The position numbers were made by a program, and so were the translations under genes. The notes under the pieces were generated by a model that did not search any database, had not been told where the DNA came from, and saw only the letters and a program-made list of their open reading frames with translations. DNA of 64,000 nucleotides from Streptomyces sp. HSG2. Its GTDB lineage: Bacteria; Actinomycetota; Actinomycetes; Streptomycetales; Streptomycetaceae. Positions 35,239 through 44,208 of the stretch are shown in pieces (within the stretch, counting starts at the first letter, position 1; the number at the start of each line of letters is the position of its first letter). The stretch covers positions 3,720,001 to 3,784,000 of the forward strand of contig NZ_CP066801.1 in the NCBI RefSeq assembly GCF_016598575.1, read 5' to 3'.

Positions 35239-35391
35239 GTGAACGAGCTCGACCTGCACCTAGAACTGGAGACGCCCGAGATCGAGGTGCTCCCGGACGC
35301 GCAGTCGCCGGCCTCCACGGTCGGCACCGGATCGTCCGTCAGCACCATCGGAGGGACCGCGGGGACCATCGGCACGGTCGGCTGCGGCTGA
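35239..35391 (+). CDS. 50-aa RiPP-precursor-like peptide
   Basis: Short gene with one of the best ribosome sites in the window (AAGGAGGAG before GTG 35239) and its own terminator 12 bases after the stop. The product splits into a leader-like acidic half (MNELDLHLELETPEIEVLPD) and a C-terminal half of almost only Ser, Thr, Gly, Val and Ile, ending in CG with a single Cys. This leader style (LDL-LELE-EVL) recalls precursors of thiopeptide/thiocillin-type and related RiPPs, and Ser/Thr-rich cores are substrates for dehydration. No modifying enzyme is adjacent; neighbours are a TSUP permease and a class F sortase. Gene reality is likely; RiPP identity is inference. Confidence 0.75.
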   Translation: MNELDLHLELETPEIEVLPDAQSPASTVGTGSSVSTIGGTAGTIGTVGCG

Positions 35392-35402
35392 CCCGCCGGG
35401 AC

Positions 35403-35433
35403 CGCCCGCCCCGCCGCGCGGAAGGGGCGGGCG
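35403..35433. terminator. Terminator between the 50-aa gene and sortase
   Basis: 10-bp perfect arms CGCCCGCCCC/GGGGCGGGCG with an 11-base loop, between convergent genes. Confidence 0.75.
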
Positions 35434-35459
35434 TCGGGCGCGGTCGCGGAGCGCCCACC

Positions 35460-36077
35460 TCACCGGCTGCCCGTCAGGTGGGCGAAGACGACGACGTTGC
35501 CCCGGTAGCCGGTGGTGCGTGAGTATCCGCCGCCGCAGGTGATCACCCGCAGCTCGGGGCGGCCCGCCGAGCCGTACACCCGCTCGTCGGGGAAGTCCCG
35601 TGTCGGGTGGACCTCGACCGCGTCCACGGTGAAGACCGCCACCGAGCCGTCCCGCCGATCCACCTCGATCTCGGCGCCCTTCCGCAGCGCGCCGAGACGG
35701 TAGAAGACGGCGGGCCCCTCGGCGTTGTCCACGTGCCCGGCGACGATCGCGGTGCCCGGCTCACCGGGCGTGCTGCCCGCCTCGTACCAGCCGGCCAGGT
35801 TCTCCTCGTCCTCGGGCGGGGCCTGGAGTCCGCCGGACTCCGTCAGGCCCAGCCCCGTCAGCGGCGCGTCCACCTCGATGGCCGCGACCCGGATCCGCCG
35901 GGGTGGCGAGGAGGACAACGCGGGCGCCGAGGAGGCCCGACGGGCCCGCCCGTCGCGGGCCTCGGTGGCCGCCGGCTGCGGTGGTTCGCGCCCCGGCCCG
36001 ACACCCAGCAGCCAGGCCCCCGAGCCCAGCGCGACCGCGGTGAGGGCGGCTATGACCGTGTTGGCGACCCCGCGCAT
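35460..36077 (-). CDS. Class F sortase
   Basis: Predicted 205-aa membrane-anchored transpeptidase. One N-terminal helix (residues 7-27) and a disordered basic/proline linker precede the sortase barrel (62-205). Catalytic residues are visible: His115 in VAGHVDN, Cys181 in VITCGGGY and Arg192 in GYRGNVVVFAH. The short sequence and the TCGGGY motif place it in class F, typical of actinobacteria. It lies 114 bases downstream of the exported protein at 36192 on the same strand. Starts at ATG 36077. Its substrate is unknown; none with a clear LPxTG lies adjacent. Confidence 0.92.
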   Translation of the reverse strand: MRGVANTVIAALTAVALGSGAWLLGVGPGREPPQPAATEARDGRARRASSAPALSSSPPRRIRVAAIEVDAPLTGLGLTESGGLQAPPEDEENLAGWYEAGSTPGEPGTAIVAGHVDNAEGPAVFYRLGALRKGAEIEVDRRDGSVAVFTVDAVEVHPTRDFPDERVYGSAGRPELRVITCGGGYSRTTGYRGNVVVFAHLTGSR

Positions 36078-36191
36078 GGCGACCCCTCTCCCTTCGGCTC
36101 CCCGCGCTCCGTCGGACCCGTGAGGGGTGGGCCGACGCGAACGTGGGACGTGCGGTACCGGTCGGACGGCCGACGAAGAGCCGTCGCCCCC

Positions 36192-36719
36192 TCAGGGCCC
36201 GTCCCCCTTGGCGCGACGGTGCAGGAGCCAGGTCCCCCCGGCGGCGGCCAGGGCCAGGGCCGCCAGACCGGCGGCCGTGCGCGTGGGATCGGGTCCCAGG
36301 GCGCCACCCACCCCCGTCGGCACGCTCCCGCGCGGATTCACCCGGGCGGACACCGGCGTCGGGGTGACCACGAGGTCGCCCACCACCCTCCGGCCCCCGA
36401 CGGCGCACTCGGCGACGATCTCGTACGTCCCCTGCTGCGCGCTCGGCGGCACGCGGAAGTGCCCGACCGCCTCACCTTCACGCTCTCCGGGCGCCAGGGT
36501 GAAAGGACCCGCGCCGACCGCGCCGGCGTCGCCCGCGGCCGTGCCCCCGGCGCCGCAGTCACCGGTCGTCACCTCGGCCCGTTCGCCGGGGACGACCGAG
36601 GACGGGAGGACCTCCAGACGGCCCGTGTCCGCGCCGGATCCGTACGCGGGAGCGGCGACCGTGCCCGCCACCGCGACGGCGAGGGCGGAACCGGTCAGCA
36701 GTCGGGCGATACGGCGCAT
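36192..36719 (-). CDS. Exported protein with C-terminal membrane anchor
   Basis: Predicted 175-aa surface protein. Signal peptide residues 1-27 (MRRIARLLTGSALAVAVAG to PAYGS). The central part is a small beta-sandwich-like domain (LEVLPSSVVPGERAEVTTGDCG, VPPSAQQGTYEIVAECAVGG) with two Cys likely in a disulfide. A Pro/Gly linker, a transmembrane helix (TAAGLAALALAAAGGTWLL) and the basic tail HRRAKGDGP follow. There is no LPxTG before the helix. Start ATG 36719 has AGGAG upstream. It is 114 bases from the class F sortase gene and is likely cotranscribed; such pairs recur in Streptomyces (recollection). Confidence 0.8.
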   Translation of the reverse strand: MRRIARLLTGSALAVAVAGTVAAPAYGSGADTGRLEVLPSSVVPGERAEVTTGDCGAGGTAAGDAGAVGAGPFTLAPGEREGEAVGHFRVPPSAQQGTYEIVAECAVGGRRVVGDLVVTPTPVSARVNPRGSVPTGVGGALGPDPTRTAAGLAALALAAAGGTWLLHRRAKGDGP

Positions 36720-37067
36720 CGGGGCTCCTCGTGCTCTGCTCGGCGGGTCTCGCTCGGGGCGCGGCCGGTGACCGGCGGCGCCCCGCGTCCCCGAGCAAAG
36801 TGACACCGGGGACGGCCCGCCCCCCGGGCAACGCGCCGTCGCTGCGGTGAACGGGTGCCCGGCCGGCCCGCCGTCGCATGGCGAGCGGCACAGGAGAGCA
36901 GGTCAACGGCGTGCTACGGGGAGGCGGGAATGCACCCGAAGGATGCGCCGGGCCCGAGGGCGAACGGGTGACCCCGCCGCCGGACCCGCCACCCTCGGCC
37001 CCGCGCACGGTGAGATCCCGTACCCGGTGACACGGGGACCCCGGCGGGTCCCCGACCCAACGCCGGA
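36720..37067. other. 348-base gap containing the nasA terminator
   Basis: No gene seen. A 9-bp hairpin (CGGGGACCC/GGGTCCCCG, 37033-37054) lies 14 bases after the nasA stop and is the likely terminator. The rest is GC-rich with no conserved-looking frame; the promoter of the 36192 gene must lie at its lower end. Confidence 0.6.
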
Positions 37068-39320
37068 TCAACCGTTCCGACCCGTGGCCTCCCGCCGCTC
37101 CGTCACCTCCACGCGAACCGCGCACACCTTGAACTCCGGCATCCCCGACGTCGGGTCGAGCGCCGGATTGGTGACCGTGTTGACGCGGCCCTCGCCGGGC
37201 CAGTGGAACGGCATGAACACCGTGTCGGGCCGGATGCCGGGGGTGACCCGGGCGGGGGCCACCACCCGGCCGCGCCGCGACACGACCGTCAGCGAGTCGC
37301 CTTCGGCCGCGCCCAGACGCTCCGCCAGCCGCGGGTGCACCTCCACGAAGGGGCCGGGCGCGGCGGCGTTCAGCGCGTCGATCCGCCGGGTCTGCGCGCC
37401 CGACTGGTACTGGGACACCACCCGCCCGGTGGTCAACAACACCGGGTAGGTGTCGTCCGGCTCCTCCGCGATCGGCCGGTGGGACACCGGCGCGAACCGC
37501 GCCCGGCCGTCGTCGGTGGCGAACCGCTCCAGGAAGAGCCGGGGCGTGCCCGGGTGGGTGGCGCGAGGCCCGCCCTTCCCGGGCGGTCCGCCCGTCGTCG
37601 CCGCGACGCCCCGCGCCCACTCACCGCCGGTCGCCCCGCCCTCCCCGGCCGCGCGTTCCCCTTCCGCCGGTCGCGCGCGTCCCTCCCCGTCGACGTCGGC
37701 CGGGCAGGGCCAGAACACCCCGCCCTCCTCGGCCAACCGGCGGTAGCTGATACCGGAGTAGTCCGCGGGGCCGCCCGCGCTCGCCCGTCGCAGCTCCTCG
37801 AACACCTCCTCGGGGTCGGTGGGGAACTTCTCCTCCAGTCCCCGCCCACCGCCGAGTCGGGCGGCCAGCCCGTGCAGCACCTCCAGGTCGCCGCGCACCC
37901 CGGGTGGCGGGGCCACGGCCCGCCGACGCAGCAACACCCGCCCCTCAAGGCTGGTCGTGGTGCCCGTCTCCTCCGCCCACTGCGTCACCGGCAGCACCAC
38001 GTCCGCCAGCGCCGCCGTCTCCGACAACACCACGTCGCACACGGCAAGGAAGTCCACAGAGCGCAGCCGCTCCTCCACGTGGGCGGCCCGGGGCGCGGAC
38101 ACCACCGGGTTGGACCCCATGACCAGCAGCGACCGCACGTCGGTGCCGAGGGCGTCGAGCAGTTCGTAGGCGCTCCGTCCGGGGCCCGGCAGCGACCGGG
38201 GGTCCACGCCCCAGACCGCCGCCACGTGTCGCCGGTCCCCGGGATCGGTCAGACTCCGGTAGCCGGGCAGCTGGTCCGCCTTCTGCCCGTGCTCTCGTCC
38301 GCCCTGCCCGTTGCCCTGCCCGGTCAGGCAGCCGTATCCCGACAGCGGCCGACCCGCGCGGCCGGTCGCCAGGCACAGATTGATCCAGGCGCTCACCGTG
38401 TCGGTGCCCTTGGCCTGCTGCTCGGGCCCCCGCGCGGTCAGCACCATCGCGGCGGGCGGCGCGCAGAACAGTCGCACCGCCTCCCGCAGCCGCGGCGCCG
38501 GAACCCCCGTGACGCGTTCCACGTATTCCGGCCAGTGCGCCATCGCGGCGGCCCGCGCCTCCTCCCAGCCCGAGGTACGCCGCCGCACGTACTCCTCGTC
38601 CACCCGCCCCTCGGCGACGACGAGGTGCAGCATCCCGAGCGCGAGCGCCAGGTCGGTGCCGGGCCGGGGCGCCAGATGCAGGTCGGCGCGCCGGGCGGTC
38701 CTGGTCCGCCGCGGGTCGACGACGATCAGGGTGCCGCCGTTCTCCCGCAGCCCGTCGAAATAGCGCAGTGCCGGTGGCATCGTCTCGGCGGGGTTGGCGC
38801 CGACGAGCACCACACACCCGGTCCCGGACACGTCCTCCAAGGGGAAGGGCAGCCCCCGGTCGAGCCCGAAGGCCCTGACGCCGGCCGCGGCGGCGGACGA
38901 CATGCAGAACCGCCCGTTGTAGTCGATCTGCGAGCTGCCCAGCGCCACGCGAGCGAACTTGCCCAGGGCGTAGGCCTTCTCGTTGGTCAGTCCGCCGCCG
39001 CCGAACACCCCGACAGCGTCGGGCCCGTGGTCGGCGCGAGTCCGGGCGAGCCGCGCGGCGACCCGGTCCAGGGCCTCCTCCCAGGTCGCCGGCACCAGAG
39101 CACCGGCGTCGTCGCGTGCGAGCGGGCCCGTGAGACGGCCGGCGGGGGCCAGCAGGGCGGGCGCGGTCGCGCCCTTGCCGCACAGCGCCCCCCGGTTGAC
39201 GGGGAAGTCCACCCGCTCGGACACCCCCACGCTCCCGTCCGGGGTGGGGGACAGGTTCATCCCGCACTGAAGGGCGCAGTACGGGCAGTGCGTGGGCGTC
39301 GCCCCGGTCGTCGTCGGCAT
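37068..39320 (-). CDS. nasA: Assimilatory nitrate reductase catalytic subunit
   Basis: Molybdopterin-dependent cytoplasmic enzyme that reduces nitrate to nitrite, feeding NirBD. The 750-aa sequence starts with a [4Fe-4S] motif: Cys12, Cys15, Cys19 and Cys47 (CPYCALQCGMN, GALCGKG). Typical molybdopterin segments follow: VLVGANPAETMPPALRYF, LCLATGRAGRPLSGYGCLTGQ and VRSLLVMGSNPVVSAP. The C-terminal barrel has VLLTTGRVVSQYQSG. An insert near 540-590 is Glu/Gly/Arg-rich and unlike its family. No membrane segment and no Tat signal, so assimilatory. ATG 39320; a GlnR-like box lies just upstream. Transcribed alone. Confidence 0.94.
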   Translation of the reverse strand: MPTTTGATPTHCPYCALQCGMNLSPTPDGSVGVSERVDFPVNRGALCGKGATAPALLAPAGRLTGPLARDDAGALVPATWEEALDRVAARLARTRADHGPDAVGVFGGGGLTNEKAYALGKFARVALGSSQIDYNGRFCMSSAAAAGVRAFGLDRGLPFPLEDVSGTGCVVLVGANPAETMPPALRYFDGLRENGGTLIVVDPRRTRTARRADLHLAPRPGTDLALALGMLHLVVAEGRVDEEYVRRRTSGWEEARAAAMAHWPEYVERVTGVPAPRLREAVRLFCAPPAAMVLTARGPEQQAKGTDTVSAWINLCLATGRAGRPLSGYGCLTGQGNGQGGREHGQKADQLPGYRSLTDPGDRRHVAAVWGVDPRSLPGPGRSAYELLDALGTDVRSLLVMGSNPVVSAPRAAHVEERLRSVDFLAVCDVVLSETAALADVVLPVTQWAEETGTTTSLEGRVLLRRRAVAPPPGVRGDLEVLHGLAARLGGGRGLEEKFPTDPEEVFEELRRASAGGPADYSGISYRRLAEEGGVFWPCPADVDGEGRARPAEGERAAGEGGATGGEWARGVAATTGGPPGKGGPRATHPGTPRLFLERFATDDGRARFAPVSHRPIAEEPDDTYPVLLTTGRVVSQYQSGAQTRRIDALNAAAPGPFVEVHPRLAERLGAAEGDSLTVVSRRGRVVAPARVTPGIRPDTVFMPFHWPGEGRVNTVTNPALDPTSGMPEFKVCAVRVEVTERREATGRNG

Positions 39321-39342
39321 CCGCCCACCGTGCCGGTGCGCT

Positions 39343-39380
39343 GTTACACGACCGGGCGGCCTCCGTTACGGCAGTCCTAA
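39343..39380. promoter_or_regulatory. Candidate GlnR box of nasA
   Basis: Two exact GTTAC a-sites 22 bases apart (39343 and 39365), the spacing of a GlnR a1-b1-a2-b2 box; the b-sites (GGGCG, CCTAA) are poor. It lies 23 bases before the nasA start, the same geometry as the nir box at 32798. Confidence 0.55.
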
Positions 39381-39496
39381 GCCTCCCTCGCCGCGCCCGT
39401 CCGGCCGCCGTGAGCGGCCCCGGGGACGCCGTTACGCCCGCCCCCGTCCCCGACCCCGCCCGACGGGATGTCCGGGCTCGCGCGTACTGTCGGGGT

Positions 39497-40801
39497 ATGG
39501 CAGGAACCGCACCCGCATGCGCGTCACCCCTCGGCGTGCCCCCGGGGTACGATCCGGCGTCGATCGACCGCTGGGCCCCCGAGCCGGACAAGCGGCCCGG
39601 TCGCACCGCCTTCCAGCGGGACCGCGCGCGCGTTCTGCACTCGGCCGCGCTGCGTCGCCTCGCGGGCAAGACGCAGGTGGTCACGCCCGACGCCACCGGC
39701 CCGGTTCCGGCCTGGGACGCGAGCCCGCGCACCCGGCTCACCCACTCCCTGGAGTGCGCCCAGGTCGGGCGGGAGCTCGGCGCTGCCCTGGGATGCGACC
39801 CCGACCTGGTCGAGGCCGCCTGCCTGGCGCACGACCTGGGCCACCCGCCCTTCGGGCACAACGGCGAGCAGGTGCTGGACGAGTTCGCCGCCGACTGCGG
39901 CGGCTTCGAGGGCAACGCCCAGTCCCTGCGCCTGCTGACCCGCATCGAGCCCAAGCGCTTCACCCCAGAGGGGCCCGTCGGCCTGAACCTCACCCGTGCC
40001 GCCCTGGACGCCGCCACCAAGTACCCCTGGGCCCGAGGCGGACACCCCACCCGACCGGAGTCGGCGAAGTTCGGGGTCTACGAGGACGACCTGCCCGTCT
40101 TCCGCTGGCTCCGCGAGGGCGCGCCCGAGGGCCGCACCTGTTTGGAGGCGCGGGTGATGGACTGGTCCGACGACGTGGCGTACTCGGTGCACGACCTGGA
40201 GGACGGGCTGCACGCCGGGCACATCGACCCCGGGTGCCTGCTCGCCGACCCCGAACGGGAGGCGGTCTTCGCCGTCGCCGTGGAGCGGTACGCCCCCGAG
40301 GGCGCCGACGCGGCGGAGTCGGCCGCGGCCCTGGACCGGCTGCTCGCCCAGGAGTGGTGGCCGCACGGATACGACGGTTCGGCGGGCGCGCAGGCCCGGC
40401 TGAAGGACGCCACCAGCCAGCTCATCGGCCGCTTCTGCACCGCGGCGGAGAACGCCACCCGGGCGGCGTACGGGGGCGGCCGACTCACCCGGTACGGCGC
40501 CGAGCTGGTGGTGCCCCGGGAGACGCGGACGGAGTGCGCGGTGCTCAAGGCGGTCGCGCACCGGTACGTGATACAGCGCGCCGAACAGGAGCGGCTCCGC
40601 GCCGATCAGCGCGTCGTGGTGGCCGAGCTCGCGGAGGCGCTCGCGGCCCGGGCCCCGTTCGGGTTGGACCCGCAGTTTCGGGCGCTCTTCGCCGAGGCCG
40701 GGGACGACCGGGCGCGCAAACGGGTGATCGTCGACCAGGTCGCCTCACTCACCGACTTCGCGGCGCGAGCCCTGCACGCGCGCCTCGCCGCGGATCGGTG
40801 A
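39497..40801 (+). CDS. dgt: Deoxyguanosinetriphosphate triphosphohydrolase-like protein
   Basis: HD-domain dNTP triphosphohydrolase that removes triphosphate from dGTP or other dNTPs. The 434-aa protein has the RDRARVLHSAALRRLAGKTQV start, RLTHSLECAQVGRELG (first His), the HD pair AACLAHDLGHPPFGHNGE and later the Asp in ARVMDWSDDVAYSVHDLEDG. Start ATG 39497. In Streptomyces this gene classically precedes dnaG, as here (with a flavoprotein between). It would control dNTP pools or error-prone synthesis; substrate preference cannot be read. Orientation is divergent from nasA. Confidence 0.94.
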   Translation: MAGTAPACASPLGVPPGYDPASIDRWAPEPDKRPGRTAFQRDRARVLHSAALRRLAGKTQVVTPDATGPVPAWDASPRTRLTHSLECAQVGRELGAALGCDPDLVEAACLAHDLGHPPFGHNGEQVLDEFAADCGGFEGNAQSLRLLTRIEPKRFTPEGPVGLNLTRAALDAATKYPWARGGHPTRPESAKFGVYEDDLPVFRWLREGAPEGRTCLEARVMDWSDDVAYSVHDLEDGLHAGHIDPGCLLADPEREAVFAVAVERYAPEGADAAESAAALDRLLAQEWWPHGYDGSAGAQARLKDATSQLIGRFCTAAENATRAAYGGGRLTRYGAELVVPRETRTECAVLKAVAHRYVIQRAEQERLRADQRVVVAELAEALAARAPFGLDPQFRALFAEAGDDRARKRVIVDQVASLTDFAARALHARLAADR

Positions 40802-40898
40802 CTCCCGGGACTGACCTGTTCGGGCCATCCCCCCTTCCCGCCGCCCGCCGGGTGCGGGACGCTCGCTGGTGGCGAAGATCCGGACGAGGAGGCAAGAC

Positions 40899-42161
40899 GT
40901 GGTGGACGCGGACCAGACATTCGTCATCGTCGGAGGTGGCCTGGCCGGGGCCAAGGCCGCCGAGACGCTGCGCGACGAGGGGTTCACCGGCCGGGTGATC
41001 CTCGTGTGCGACGAGCGCGACAACCCCTACGAGCGCCCGCCGCTCTCGAAGGGGTTCCTGCTGGGCAAGGAGGGCCGGGACGCCGTCTTCGTCCACGAGC
41101 CCGCCTGGTACGCCGAGCACGACATCGAACTGCACCTCGGTCAGACGGTGGTCGGTATCGACCGCGACGCTCGCACGATCCACTACGGCGACGACGGCAC
41201 CCGGATCCGGTACGACAAGCTGCTGTTGGCCACCGGTGCCGAGCCGCGACGCCTGGATGTGCCCGGCACCGGTCTGGCCGGCGTGCACCACCTGCGACGT
41301 CTCGCCCACGCGGAGCGTCTGAAGGGTGCCCTGGCCGCGCTGGGCCGGGACAACGGGCATCTCGTGATCGCCGGCGGCGGATGGATCGGCCTGGAGGCCG
41401 CCGCCGCGGCCCGGGAGTACGGTGCCGAGGTCACGGTCGTGGAGCCGGAGCCGACCCCCCTGCACGGTGTGCTCGGCCCCGAGCTGGGCGGCCTGTTCGC
41501 CGAACTGCACCGGGCGCACGGCGTGCGCTTCCACTTCGGGGCGCGGCTGACCGAGATCGTCGGAGAGGACGGCGCGGTCCTCGCGGCCCGCACGGACGAC
41601 GGCGAGGAGCACCCGGCGCACGCCGTGCTCGCGGCGATCGGCGCCGCCCCGCGCACTTCCCTCGCCGAGGCCGCCGGTCTGGAGATCGCCGACCGGGAGG
41701 GGGGCGGCGGCGTCGTCGTCGACGCGGCGCTTCGGACCGCCGATCCCCACATCCACGCCGCCGGCGACGTGGCCTCCTTCCCGCACCCGCTGTTCGGGAC
41801 TCTCCGCGTGGAGCACTGGGCCAACGCCCTCCACGGCGGTCCCGCGGCGGCCCGCGCCATGCTCGGCCGCGAGGTCTCCTACGACCGGATGCCCTACTTC
41901 TTCTCCGACCAGTACGACCTCGGCATGGAGTACACGGGCTGGGCGCCGCCGGGGTCGTACGACCAGGTCGTGATCCGCGGGGACGCGGGCAAGCGGGAGT
42001 TCGTCGCGTTCTGGCTGCGGCGGGGCAGGGTCCTTGCCGGGATGAACGTGAACGTGTGGGACGTCACCGAGCCGATCCGGCGGTTGATCCGGGCGGGCGA
42101 CCGGGTGGACGCCGAGGCGCTCGCCGATCCGCACCGCCCGCTGGAGGACCTGGCGCCCTGA
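40899..42161 (+). CDS. FAD-dependent ferredoxin/rubredoxin reductase-like protein
   Basis: Predicted 420-aa flavoprotein that passes NAD(P)H electrons to a ferredoxin-type acceptor. It has two Rossmann motifs (FVIVGGGLAGAKAAETLR at residue 8 and LVIAGGGWIGLEAAAAARE near 150), the ERPPLSKGFL active loop, LLATGAEPRRL and HAAGDVASFPHPLFG. The C-terminal EYTGWAPPGSYDQVVIRG and MNVNVWDVTEPI parts are those of the reductase dimerisation domain. Start: tandem GTG codons at 40899/40902 after GAGGAGG. No ferredoxin gene is adjacent. It lies 98 bases after dgt and upstream of dnaG. Confidence 0.9.
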   Translation: MVDADQTFVIVGGGLAGAKAAETLRDEGFTGRVILVCDERDNPYERPPLSKGFLLGKEGRDAVFVHEPAWYAEHDIELHLGQTVVGIDRDARTIHYGDDGTRIRYDKLLLATGAEPRRLDVPGTGLAGVHHLRRLAHAERLKGALAALGRDNGHLVIAGGGWIGLEAAAAAREYGAEVTVVEPEPTPLHGVLGPELGGLFAELHRAHGVRFHFGARLTEIVGEDGAVLAARTDDGEEHPAHAVLAAIGAAPRTSLAEAAGLEIADREGGGGVVVDAALRTADPHIHAAGDVASFPHPLFGTLRVEHWANALHGGPAAARAMLGREVSYDRMPYFFSDQYDLGMEYTGWAPPGSYDQVVIRGDAGKREFVAFWLRRGRVLAGMNVNVWDVTEPIRRLIRAGDRVDAEALADPHRPLEDLAP

Positions 42162-42285
42162 CCCCGCCCGGGCTCGCGCCCCGCGCCGTGTCCGCGTCGG
42201 CGGGCCCCGTTCCCGCCTCGGTTCGCGCTCGCCCCGGCCGGCCCGAGGGACCGGGGGTGTCCGCGTCGCCCCGTAGACTCTCCCC

Positions 42286-44208
42286 GTGGCGGGACGGATC
42301 AACGACGAGGACGTGAAGGCGGTTCGGGACGCGGTCCCGATCGACGCCGTCGTGTCCGAGTACCTGCAACTGCGCAACGCGGGCGGCGGCAACCTCAAGG
42401 GGCTGTGCCCGTTCCACGACGAGAAGTCGCCGTCCTTCCAGGTGAGCCCCGGCAAGGGGCTGTTCCACTGCTTCGGCTGCCAGGAGGGCGGCGACACCAT
42501 CACCTTCGTGATGAAGGTCGACCACCTCTCCTTCTCCGAGGCGGTCGAGCGGCTCGCCGGCCAGGCCGGGATCACGTTGCGCTACGAGGAGGGCGGATAC
42601 AACCCGGCCCACCAGCGCGGCGAGCGGATCCGCCTGATCGAGGCCCACAAGGCCGCCGCGGAGTTCTACGCGGAACGGCTGGCCGAGGCGGCCGAGGGCG
42701 AGATCGGTCGGGTCTTCCTGGCCGAGCGGGGCTTCGACCAGGCCGCCGCGGTCCGTTTCGGCGTCGGCTACAGCCCGCAGGGATGGGACCACCTGACCCG
42801 GCACCTGCGCGGCCGGGGTTTCACCGACCGGGAGCTGGTCGTCTCCGGCCTGTCCCAGGAAGGCCGCCGCGGCCCCATCGACCGGTTCCGCGGCCGACTG
42901 ATGTGGCCCATCCGCGACATCGGAGGCGAGGTCGTCGGTTTCGGCGCCCGCAGGCTCCACGACTCCGACACCGGCCCCAAGTACCTGAACACCCCCGAGA
43001 CCCCGGTCTACCGCAAGTCCCAGGTCCTCTACGGCATCGACCTGGCGAAGAAGGACATCGCCAAGACCTCCCGCGCGGTGGTCGTCGAGGGCTACACCGA
43101 CGTCATGGCCTGCCACCTGGCCGGGGTGCCGACGGCCATCGCGACCTGTGGCACCGCCTTCGGGACCGAGCACATCAAGATCCTGCGCCGACTGCTGATG
43201 GACAACGGCAGCGCGCGTGTCATCTTCACCTTCGACGGCGACGCAGCCGGGCAGAAGGCCGCCCTGAGGGCCTTCGAAGACGACCAGAAGTTCGCCGCCG
43301 AGACGTACATCGCCGTCGCCCCCGACGGCATGGACCCCTGCGACCTGCGCCTCGCCAAGGGGGACCGGGCCGTCGCGGAGCTGGTCGAGCCGCGCACCCC
43401 GCTGTTCGAGTTCGCCCTCCGGCAGATCGTGGGCCGCTACGACCTGGACACCCCGGCGGGTCGCGCGGCGGCCCTGGACGAGGCGGCGCCGGTGGTCGCC
43501 CGGATCAAGAACACCGGGGCCCAGCACGAGGTCGCCGTGCAGCTGGCCGGGATGCTCGGCATCCTCGACACCCAGTTCGTGGTCAAGCGGGTCGCCAGGA
43601 TCGCGCGGTGGGCCCGCGAGCGCGGCGGCCGACCGACGCCCGGCGACGGCCGGCCCCGTTCCGGCCCCGCCGCCCCGCCCCCCGAGAGGCCGGCCGCGCC
43701 GCGCGGCCCCGCGCTGCACCTGCGCAACCCGGTCCACGCGACCGAACGCGAGCTGCTGAAGCTCGCCCTTCAGCGACCGGAGTTGGTGGCGCCCGCCTTC
43801 GACGCCTACGGGGTCGACGAATTCACCGCCCCGCCCTACGCGGCCGTCCGGCAGGCCGTGTCGGATGCCGGTGGCACCGAGACGGGCGCGGCCGATCCGC
43901 CCGACTACCTGGTCCGGGTCCGCGAGGCGGCCCCCGACGACACGGTGCGCGCCATGGTCACCGAGCTGGCCGTCGAGTCGATCATGCTGCCCCGGGGTGT
44001 CAAGGACGTCGACGCCGTCTACGCGGGAGCCCAGTTGGTCACCGTGCGCCGGCGCGCGGTGGCACGGCGGATCGATGAGCTGCACAGTGCGCTGACCCGC
44101 GCCGGACAGTTCGGGGACCCGGCCGAGGCCGCGGCCGTCCAGAACGAACTGATGGTCCTTCAGCGCTACGACCGGGCCCTGCAGGAGCGAGGACCCGCCG
44201 CACTGTGA
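42286..44208 (+). CDS. dnaG: DNA primase
   Basis: Makes RNA primers for lagging-strand synthesis at the replication fork. The 640-aa protein shows the zinc-binding CHC2 domain (Cys41, His44, Cys62, Cys65; CPFHDEKSPSF and HCFGCQEGGD). The RNA polymerase core follows with the Toprim motif VVVEGYTDVMACH and FTFDGDAAGQKAA (metal-binding acids), then a disordered Pro-rich linker (about 450-480) and the C-terminal helicase-binding domain. GTG start at 42286. Length fits actinobacterial DnaG. hrdA follows, reflecting the old dnaG-rpoD macromolecular synthesis arrangement. Confidence 0.97.
   Translation: MAGRINDEDVKAVRDAVPIDAVVSEYLQLRNAGGGNLKGLCPFHDEKSPSFQVSPGKGLFHCFGCQEGGDTITFVMKVDHLSFSEAVERLAGQAGITLRYEEGGYNPAHQRGERIRLIEAHKAAAEFYAERLAEAAEGEIGRVFLAERGFDQAAAVRFGVGYSPQGWDHLTRHLRGRGFTDRELVVSGLSQEGRRGPIDRFRGRLMWPIRDIGGEVVGFGARRLHDSDTGPKYLNTPETPVYRKSQVLYGIDLAKKDIAKTSRAVVVEGYTDVMACHLAGVPTAIATCGTAFGTEHIKILRRLLMDNGSARVIFTFDGDAAGQKAALRAFEDDQKFAAETYIAVAPDGMDPCDLRLAKGDRAVAELVEPRTPLFEFALRQIVGRYDLDTPAGRAAALDEAAPVVARIKNTGAQHEVAVQLAGMLGILDTQFVVKRVARIARWARERGGRPTPGDGRPRSGPAAPPPERPAAPRGPALHLRNPVHATERELLKLALQRPELVAPAFDAYGVDEFTAPPYAAVRQAVSDAGGTETGAADPPDYLVRVREAAPDDTVRAMVTELAVESIMLPRGVKDVDAVYAGAQLVTVRRRAVARRIDELHSALTRAGQFGDPAEAAAVQNELMVLQRYDRALQERGPAAL

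Noticed and set aside
36847..37449. Plus-strand frame of 200 codons in and beyond the gap before nasA
   Set aside because: Overlaps nasA in antisense, low complexity, no ribosome site.
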